DNA of 64,000 bases. Origin: Coix lacryma-jobi var. lacryma-jobi. Lineage: Eukaryota; Streptophyta; Magnoliopsida; Poales; Poaceae. A model generated the notes under the pieces. It saw nothing but the letters and a program-made list of their open reading frames with translations. It made no database searches and was not told where the DNA came from. The translations under genes were made by a program, and so were the position numbers. This document shows, piece by piece, positions 56,209 through 64,000 of the stretch. Each line of letters opens with the position of its first letter. Within the stretch, counting starts at the first letter, position 1. The stretch is from the NCBI GenBank assembly GCA_009763385.1, contig CM019831.1, positions 111,316,680 to 111,380,679 of the forward strand, written 5' to 3'.

Positions 56209-59134
56209 TGTCACACCCAATTTTAAGGATAAAATTGAATGCAATAACTTATGTGCGCCCGAAGATGAGACACACACACAAGCCAACAAATTAAGGAGTA
56301 CCATCACATATGTTTATTACATAACGAATATTATTCAAAGTCTTTACATAGCAGCGGATAAATAAGATAACTCTCACGGCAGCTCCATCACAGGGAAGTT
56401 GACTGGTTGACCACAAGACTAGAACTCTTTGGGGAAATCATCATTACCGTAGCAATCTGTTACCCATCCGAGATTTTTATCCAAGTAGAGAAAATAAACA
56501 AGCATAAGTACATCTCGTACTTAACAAGTGTAACATGGGGTTCATGAGGCTCAAGTAAAGCTGACACGGGTTTAACTGCAGTAGCTTTTATTTGGCATGG
56601 TTTTAGCATTAAATAGCATCAATGATATCCATCCCATGTTAAACATATGATCATTGTGAACATGAATTCATTGAACAACAAAGTAACATCATATTAAACA
56701 TTATTAAGCAACAACTATACCATAAGAATTCCAGGCCGCTCGTAACCGTGAGCACGACAGATATATCAGTTTTACACTCTGCAGAGGTTGTACACTTTAC
56801 CCAATGAGTCGTGATATCCAAATGCCCGGGTTAGTTACTCCCATAACACTTCCAAGGTGAGCGAGCAGGATACACTGCGAAGCCTTTCAAAGGTTCGTCT
56901 AACAAGTTAGGGCCGCTAGGTCTTAAGTCAAGGGGATGTAGAGCCCTCCTTCAAGGTGGCACAACAACATGCAACTTATACACACGTGGGCAGATGACGC
57001 ACTATACCCGTCTCTGCAAGCGCCTAATGCGCCCTTTCGGGTAACCACTAACAAGCTAGAAAAGGTCCTTATACTAAGCTAAGGTCAGAGCCATATAGCC
57101 TTCATGGTTGCACCGTATGTCCCGGGTGATCCCTTATAGTAGTTCCTAAACCATGTTGCTATAAAAGCCAATTTTATCAGGTCTCATATAACATTAGTTC
57201 AGGTTCACATGATCAAAGTTTAAGTTGAGCACTAGCATAGATCTACCCAATGCATACCAAGTCTAACAAGGCACAAGATCGACACCTAGGATAAATCTAA
57301 ATACGCATCAAGGTAGACACATGCATATGATGATTAAAGAGAATTAAGGTTATTAGGACATCAAGGAGGATCCCATGCTATACTTGTCGTGATCCATGAA
57401 ATCTTGCTGCTCCGAGTTGTCGAAGTAGGGCTCTTGATCACCGGCGTATGTCTCACCGTCTATACTCGATTACCACATCAACACACAACCATCTGGACAA
57501 CATTCATGCAAAGCAAACAAACTATAATTAGAACATTACACCAACAACAATTAAATAATATAAAAAAGGTTTGAAAACAGATCTACGATCTACTACGGTC
57601 ACACAAACGCGTAGATCACGAAAAACGGAATTATAACGGAGAAGTTATGAGCTAAACAAGATTCAAAACCTTAATTAGTAGATTAGATCTAACTCAAATT
57701 TTAAATACAGAAAACACTATATATTTTCGCATATCCAGAAAGATCTTTTTGAAATGAAACTAACATAAGTTGAACGGACTAAAACGGATTTAAAACAACG
57801 AAGATATAAGCATTTGAAACTGAGGGCAAAACTGTAAATAAACGGAAATTGAATTTGAAATTAAATCAATTTAAACAAAATTGCAGATTCGTTTGGACTG
57901 CGCCTCAAAAGGTAGAAACGCAGGGGCTTAGAAGGAAGAATTCGAAGACTCATTGAGCAGTGCTCTCTGGACCACGGGTTTAGATCCAGAGTCTAGGGGG
58001 TCTCTTTAGCAAGATTGACACCGAAATGGTATCGATCTCCAGCGGCCGTCGGATCTAAGACGGAGACACTGGATTAGATTGGGGGTGCTGGGCGGCGCTA
58101 TTGCTGGAGTTGGGGACGGGAACAGGGTCTGTGGTGGTGCCATGGCCGGAGCGCGGCGGCGCTAGCGCGGGTTAGGGTTAGGAAATAGTAGGGACCACGG
58201 GAAAGGCATCATTCGAAAGAGGGATTCAAGGGGATCTCACCTACGGTGAAGAGGGCGACTGAGACAGCTCTGGAATGGTGTATTGCACAGTTTGGCGATG
58301 GCGGGTCCCCTGCGAACAATGGCGAGCTCGGGCGAGCAAAATAGATGGAGAAGAAAGAAAAGGGAAAGTCGAGTGCGATCACGAGGTCGACCCGAAGCTC
58401 TGGCGAAGGTTTGTGGCGGCTGAAAACCACCGGAGCGTTGAGCAGACAGCGGCGGCGATCTTGCGGTTGGCGGAGCTCTCGGTGTGGGCGATTTAGGGCC
58501 CGAGAGCATGAGTTTGCTACGTGAGGAGAGGCGGCGGGTTCTCGGGAGCTTTATTAGGTGGTTGGCGCAGCCGATTAGGCAGGCACAGGCACGTGCCAGG
58601 GTTGGCGTCGGGCATCGGCTCGAGTCCAACATGGATGCGAATAGAGAAGGGGGAGGACGCTGACGAGTGGGGCGCGACGTCAGCGACTGCGGGGAGGAGC
58701 GGGCGCCCCGCAGCTGCGAAGCGCGTAGCTGGGCCGAGGCAGGCGGCCCACGTGGCAAAGGGGAGAAGAGGAAGGCAGGTCGGCGGGAAGGGCCTTCGGG
58801 CCGGAGGCGGGGGAAGAAGGGAGGCGCCGGCTGCAGGCCGGGCCAGAAGCCAAGGAAGGGAGAGGGAGAGAAGGAAAAAATGTTTTTCCATTTTCTGATT
58901 GAGTTTCCAAAAGCATTTTGAAATCCAAATTTTAATTGAAACAGGTTTTGAACAGAAACCACACATCACAAAATAAAATATGCACCAGCATGTATGCACC
59001 AGCATGATCTTTGGCCTAGGATTTATTTTAGCTTTTGTAAATATTATTTATTGTCTAGATTTTATGCAACACACCAAATGCAATATTAAATCAATTTGCC
59101 TATTTTGAAATGATGCAAATTTTGGAGTGTTACA
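56209..59134 (-). repeat. 3' LTR of a Tekay/Del-like Ty3 element (2.9 kb)
   Basis: In plus orientation it starts TGTCACACCCAATTTT and ends GGAGTGTTACA. On the minus strand a purine tract (AAGAGGGGTAGATT, 59135-59148) directly precedes it, and the decayed chromodomain region lies just upstream. So this is the 3' LTR. The right third (58080-58880) is GC-rich and open in several frames at once, which I regard as compositional. Confidence 0.85.
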
Positions 59135-60604
59135 AATCTACCCCTCTTAAAGAATCTCGTCCTCGAGATTCCAGCGGTACTTACTCGAACAACTGCGGGT
59201 ATGACTTCCTCAGATCCTCTTCCTCTGAGTACCGATTCCACTGAACCTTGCACATCTTTATTACTCTGCTCCTGGTAACTCTTTCAGCTGTCTCCAGAAT
59301 CTTAGTCGGATACTCATCATAAGACAGATCTTCCTTAACTGTGAGCTCTTCCAACGGTATCTGCTCTTCGGGCACTCGCAGCTGAGAAACATGGAACACA
59401 TTATAAACTCCTGACAAGCTTTCAGGCAACTCTAACTGATATGCCACCTCACCACGTCTCTCGAGAATCTTGAACGGTCCAATATACCTTGGTGCTAACT
59501 TTCCTTTCTTATTGAACCTTTTCACACCTCTCATCGGTGACACCTTCAAGTAGACATAATCACCCACTGCAAAAGACAGATTCGACGACGGTTGTTTGCA
59601 TAACTCTTCTGTCGAGATTGAGCTGCTCTCAGGTTATCTCTGACTATTCTGACATGTTCCTCTGCACTTCTCAACACATCAGGCCCAAACACCTGACTTT
59701 CACCTGTCTGATCCTAGAATAGCGGCGTTCTACACGGTCTCCCATATAAGGCATCGAACGGTGCCATCTTAAGGCTCTCTTGATAACTGTTATTGTATGA
59801 GAACTCCGCATAAGGCAAACTCTTGTCCCAACTAGTCCCATACTGTAACGCACAAGCTCTCAACATGTCTTCTAGAATCTGATTTATTCTCTCAGTCTGT
59901 CCATCAGTCTATGGATGATAAGCAGTACTGAAACATGTACCCAATGATTCATGTATACCCTTCCAGAAGTGTGATGTAAACTGCGAACCTCTATCTGACA
60001 CAATCTTGCTCCGCACTCCATGTAGATAGACAATCCTTTCCATATATAGCTCTGCTAACTTTGGTCCATGATAGGTAGTCTTGATAGGTATAAAGTGAGC
60101 AACTTTAGTCAATCGATCCACTATTACCCATATAGAGTTGTATCCTCTCTGAGTACAAGGCAATCCAACTATAAACTCCATACTGACTTCTTCCCACTTT
60201 CATTCAGGTATCTTCATTGGTTGCAACAAACTAGCAGGTCTCTGATGTTCTGCCTTCACTCTCTGACAGGTATCACACAGAGCTACATACTCAGCCACAT
60301 CTCGTTTCAGACCATCCCACCAATACTTTTTCTTAAGATCAAGATACATCTTAGTACTTCCAGGATGAATGGAGTAAGCTGATTCATGTACTTCTCGTAG
60401 TATAGTCTCACGTATCTCTTTGGTTTTAGGCACACATAACCTATTCCCATGACATAACGTACCATCATCATCTAACTGGAAACCTGATGATTTTCCAAGA
60501 ACAATATTATCTGCTATCTGCTTCAACTTCTCATCTGCATCTGACCTTTACGTATCTCTTGCATCAACACTGGTTCTAGTACCAACTCCATAGTTGAGAA
60601 TACA
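59135..60604 (-). pseudogene. Tekay-like pol remnant: integrase and chromodomain
   Basis: From 60526 downward on the minus strand come the zinc-binding region (HESAYSIHPGSTKMYLDLKK, CDTCQRVKAEHQRP), the integrase core (MEFIVGLPCTQRGYN, KIVSDRGSQFTSHFW, then TDGQTER) and the C-terminal module GPFKILERRGEVAYQLELP. VYNVFHVSQLR and a chromodomain-like end (IKMCKVQWNRYSEEE, DLRKSYPQLF) follow. Stops interrupt it at about 60198, 59912 and 59716, each explained by one transition (TGG to TGA, CAG to TAG, TGG to TAG), and a frameshift lies near 59570-59600. The chromodomain lacks about six residues after SEEE, where relatives have an ATWERE-type segment. The rest of pol is cut off by the LTR at 60610. 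Confidence 0.88.
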
Positions 60605-60609
60605 TATGA

Positions 60610-62397
60610 TGAATGATTGACTTTGATGAGGAAGGTTTGAGGCTTTTACCCGGTTTAGTCCATATCTTGCTATGCGCTTATTGTTTATGACTAACCGGTG
60701 GTGTGAGTTGTGTGGTGTTTCTGTGTTGGTGTGCGTGTGCAACATGTGTCTCTTGGCTGTGTTGATGTGCAGGTGTTGAACTCGGAGACAGTGGTCTATG
60801 GCGAGGTGAAGGTCAAGTTGAGACGTGCCGTGCTGACGGACCGGGTGCGGTGAAGGATGGGCGTGCCGTGCGGCGGACGTGCCATGCCGATGGACCGAAC
60901 GGTGAAGGGCGGACGTGAGGCTTGGACTGACGGACCAGGGGCCAGAGGACCAGCTGTGGTAGCTGGCACGTGGCATCGGCGAGCAGGAGCACATGGGGAT
61001 GTGCGGTGCATCGGCCGAGTCGGGAGGAAGGCGCTGGAGTTGTGTCACTTGGCGGGAGGTCGAACACGGGCTTGCGTGCCGCGCAAGTGCCGTCGGCCGA
61101 GTCAAGAAGGAAGGCGAAGGCGTTGTGCCCGGCGTGGAGGCTGGACATGCATCAGCATCGGTGCCGGTGGTCGGGGTGTGCGAACCACATCCCGTCTTCG
61201 GTGCGGGTTCGGTAGCTGAGCCTCAAAAAGCTACCATCGACGGTTTCCAGGTTTGGGCCTCAAAACCTGGGCGCGCGGGTTTCCGAGTTTGGGCCTCAAA
61301 ACTCGGGATGGACGGTTTCCAGGTTTGGGCCTCAAAACCTGGGCTTGCGGGTTTCCGAGTTTGGGCCTCAAAACTCGGGGTGGATGGTTTCCCGGTTTGG
61401 GCCTCAAAACCGGGTGTTGGTCCGAAAGGACGGTCGACGCATGGCGGCACCGAGAGGCTTGCGTTGCGGCGAAGCTATCGGTGAGAAGGCGCGGCGGTCG
61501 ACGGTGGCGGCACGTGGCGGCATCAAGGAGGTCGCGTCGAGGCGAAGCTACCAGATGTGCGGGCGTGGCCGTCGGATGAAGATTGACCGGACTAGACGGT
61601 TTTACCCCTGGGGGGTATTTGGGTTGAGTGCTTAATGTAAGGGCGTTTTGGTCTTCGGATATGCGCCTATATATATGAGGGGGCTGCTAGGGCAGCCGCC
61701 ATTCTTGGGGAAATTCTTGGTGGTGTCTCTCTCATTTTGTTCGTGTGAGAGAAGGCTAGGGTTAAGGAGAGTTGGCTCTTGTTCTTGAGCTTTTCGCCAT
61801 CCAAGCTTTGATCTGCTGGAGTGGCTTGTAGCCCGACACCGAGTGCTTAATGAATCATCCATTCCTCTGAATCCAAGGATCAAATTCATGGTGGAATTCG
61901 CGTTTTGAATTTGTTCTTCGTGTTCTTCGCGTTCTCCTTTTCTCCACGATTTTCTCCTCCCCCGATCTCCCTCTACGCTGCGTCTTTTGCGATTCCGTTT
62001 GAATCAACTTGTTCTTTGATGTGAGGGGAACATTTCGACCGGAGGAATTCATCCCTACCCTCACGAACAAGTAGATCGAGCCGAAATCGTTTTCGTTCTT
62101 CGTTCTTCCCCTTTTACGGTGTTCTTTGGATTTCTCATGGTTGAGTTGGGTTGAAGCAATGATATCCTAGGATTAGCTTCCCAACACGTAGAAGAACACT
62201 TGGGAGAAGTTTGGTTGCAGCCCCATTCGATTTGGTGAAGATCCAATCGATTTTGTGTTTGAACCGAGGCGTTTTTGGGGTCTCTGGTTAGTGGCGGACT
62301 GTCCGGCCCCCCAGTGGCGGACTGTCCGGCCATCGGGTTCGGCCAGACCAGAACAGCGCAGCGCGCACTGCTCACGGTCACTTTGACCGGCGGACAG
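60610..62397 (+). repeat. Sirevirus-type LTR, plus orientation, 3' end missing
   Basis: It starts at about 60610 (TGAATGATTGACTTTG), breaking the Tekay-like pol, and runs through a GACTAACCGG motif also seen near the start of the Sirevirus LTR above. It is the same family as 47140-49127 but inverted, with a hairpin array (61211-61414) and CGGACTGTCCG-type dyads near 62290-62397. It is cut at 62397 by another LTR, so roughly the last 240 bp is absent. Confidence 0.75.
61211..61414. repeat. Tandem hairpin array 2 (6 units)
   Basis: Six stem-loops of about 35 bp, with outer arms GGTAGCT/AGCTACC, CCAGG/CCTGG, CCGAG/CTCGG, CCAGG/CCTGG, CCGAG/CTCGG and CCCGG/CCGGG around a constant TTTGGGCCTCAAAA-type loop. 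This is the reverse-strand counterpart of array 1, with a partly different order of arm types. Confidence 0.92.
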
Positions 62398-64000
62398 TTG
62401 AAGGACCGAGAAGCTAACCGAAAGCGACCAGAGGGGGGGGTGAATGGGAGCTTCAAAATTTCCTTACGGAAACTAGATGCCACTGTCCCAAAATCGACCC
62501 CAAGAGCGAACCCTAGAGCTTGCTAATGTCCACGACCCTATATGTAGGGTGGATGCTTCCTAGAAGCACAGCGAGACACTAGACATCTCTAGAAAGCCAA
62601 CGCAAAAGACGGAAATCAATTCCGACAACGAACGAGCGAACCGCGGACGAAGCGGTGCGAAACCAGTCGCATCGGACGCTGGCCTGCGTCCGATGCCAGA
62701 CCACCGGAAGCGTCCGATGCAGACTGGACGGTTCTGGAACCTTACTGTTCCACCATCGGACGCTGTGAACAGTAATCACCCAGCGTCCGATGCAAAGGCT
62801 CCGGCGCGTCCGATGGACAACGGACGCGTCCGATGCCTAGCGTCCGATGCAAACTAAAACGCCGAAAACGTGACACGCGTCACCGGAGCGTCCGATGCTA
62901 GGGACCCTAGCGTCCGATGCTCCCGTGATAGCGTCCGATGCTCCCGAAAACAGCGCAGTTCTTTGATGATTCAACCCGATCTCCTCTAAATCAAAAGCTC
63001 TAGGCCTCGGATTCGATCTGAGGGGTCACAAGGATGTTAGTGAGCTATCTCTAAGAGATCATGGCTCGAACCTAACTCCAAATCGGTGAATCAAGAAATT
63101 TCGGGGCATGGAGGCAAGAACGCAATCCAAAACGAAAATCGATCGATCTCCTAGACCGTGAGGTTAGAGTTTAATTCCTTCGGTGGAAAGGAGAGCCTCA
63201 CGATCTAGAACAACTTGGTTCAAACGGTTTTGCAAAAGATGAACCGAGCAAAGAGATCAAGCGACGGGAAAATCGTGGAGAAAAAGGATTCCGCGAAGAA
63301 CACAGAGAAAACGCGAATCACAGCCACGAACTTGAATTAAGGACGCAAATCAAGTCATCGATCTGTGCTCCAAGGTGAGGATACGGCCTCACTTCCTCAA
63401 ATCAACAGTACACAGAGTGGAGTCTCTCTGCGGATCTCAACTAGCTAGAGCAGGGGATGGGAGAGTGGAAACCCTAGGTGCTAGGAAGCAAATGACTGCG
63501 CTAACTGAGATTGAGATAGGGAGGAGGGTGTCTCCCCTGGACTACTTATACTAACCTAGCCTAAGTCTATTTCCTACTCTACCCCTCACTACTGTATTTA
63601 CAGAGCGGACCAGCCTAACCCTAAGGCTATTCTAGTCCACCCGCTGGTGGTAGGTAGATCCGACGGCCACGCCCGCACGGTCTTCCGCGTCGCCTCCACG
63701 CAACCTTCAGATCGCCGCCACGTGCCGCCACCACTCTGCACCCCCGGTTTTGCGGCCCAAACCGGGAAACCAGCCTTTTCCATCAGCCCCCCGGTTTTGA
63801 GGCCCAAACCGGGAAACCAGCCTCCAGCCCGAGTTTTGTGGCCCAAACTCGGAAACCCTCAGCGCCCGAGTTTTGAGGCCCAAACTCGGAAACCGGCCCA
63901 CGCCCAGGTTTTGAGGCTCAACCTGGAAACCGTCACGCCCAGGTTTTGTGGCTCAACCTGGAAACCCAGCACCCAGGTTTTGAGGCCCAAACCTGGAAAC
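62398..64000 (-). repeat. Sirevirus-type LTR, 3' LTR or solo, continues beyond the window
   Basis: It starts TGAAGGACCGAGAAGC and soon reads GAGGGGGGGTGAATGG. No primer site lies to its left, so it is not a 5' LTR with its body on the left; the body must lie to the right, or it is solo. Between 62665 and 62945 it is rich in the word GCGTCCGATGC, including a perfect 11-bp-stem hairpin at 62669-62696. It ends in a hairpin array from 63742. ACAGT (62393-62397) would be the left target duplication. Confidence 0.75.
63742..64000. repeat. Tandem hairpin array 3 (at least 7 units, runs off the window)
   Basis: Same design as arrays 1 and 2, with arm types in order CCCGG, CCCGG, CCGAG, CCGAG, CCAGG, CCAGG, CCAGG and a TTTTGAGGCCCAAA-type loop. 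In the CCAGG units with loop variant GAGGCTC the stem is shorter but still paired. Confidence 0.9.

Noticed and set aside
58237..58962. 241-residue minus-strand frame with Pro/Arg/Ser-rich sequence
   Set aside because: It is inside the GC-rich third of a Tekay-like LTR. The equivalent region of the solo LTR does not keep the frame.
61211..61414. CRISPR-like appearance of regularly spaced short repeats
   Set aside because: The spacing is regular, but the repeats are hairpins with varying arms inside plant LTRs, there are no unique spacers of constant length, and the genome is eukaryotic.

Overview
The window looks like a retrotransposon-rich intergenic stretch of a grass nuclear genome, probably a panicoid. 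The evidence is several nested LTR retrotransposons of grass-type lineages (a small Reina-like chromovirus, Tekay/Del-like elements and Sirevirus-type copia elements), CACTA-like ends with TTTGCCGAGTG motifs, and one intact group-1 pollen-allergen beta-expansin gene. I see no rRNA, tRNA gene, CRISPR array or bacterial-type operon. The species assignment is inference.

Layout. (1) 555-22164 is a three-layer nest, each layer with exact TG..CA ends and a matching 5-bp target duplication. A 5.2-kb Reina-like Ty3 element (minus strand, LTRs 560-978 and 21741-22159, TSD TGAAA) was split in its RNase H by a 12.7-kb Sirevirus-type Ty1/copia element (2598-15320, TSD GGCTG). Its gag was split by a 3.6-kb Tekay-like solo LTR (17875-21521, TSD GCGAG). 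(2) 22165-25522 is unassigned DNA. (3) 25523-31083 is a second short-LTR chromovirus on the plus strand, with almost identical LTRs but several frame breaks. (4) 31089-34100 holds a decayed GH35 beta-galactosidase fragment (minus strand) and two ATT-type microsatellites. (5) 34104-40956 contains the only intact host-type gene, a beta-expansin (38054-38854, minus), flanked on both sides by copies of a dispersed repeat (A and B). The third copy (C) is at 51000-54835. (6) 40957-45650 is AT-rich and mostly featureless. (7) 45659-51000 is a mosaic: the 5' part of a copia element (gag, primer site, LTR), a piece resembling a Ty3 LTR, and a further copia 3' LTR. (8) 54836-60604 has two Tekay-like LTRs, one inside the other, followed by a decayed integrase-chromodomain region. 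(9) 60610-64000 holds two Sirevirus-type LTRs in opposite orientation that run off the window.

Most coding sequence here belongs to transposons, and all of it is broken by nonsense codons, frameshifts or tandem duplications. Many of the nonsense codons are of the C-to-T or G-to-A kind expected from methylated DNA. The expansin is the only coding sequence that looks functional. It has a signal peptide, a full double-psi barrel with its HFD motif, a cellulose-binding-like domain, and a TATA box in the right place.

The most unusual structure is a set of tandem hairpin arrays in three Sirevirus-type LTR regions (48503-48749, 61211-61414, 63742-64000). Both arms of each hairpin change together while the loop stays constant, which is the signature of selection on, or copying of, a fold. 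I found nothing that clearly amounts to a new multi-gene system.
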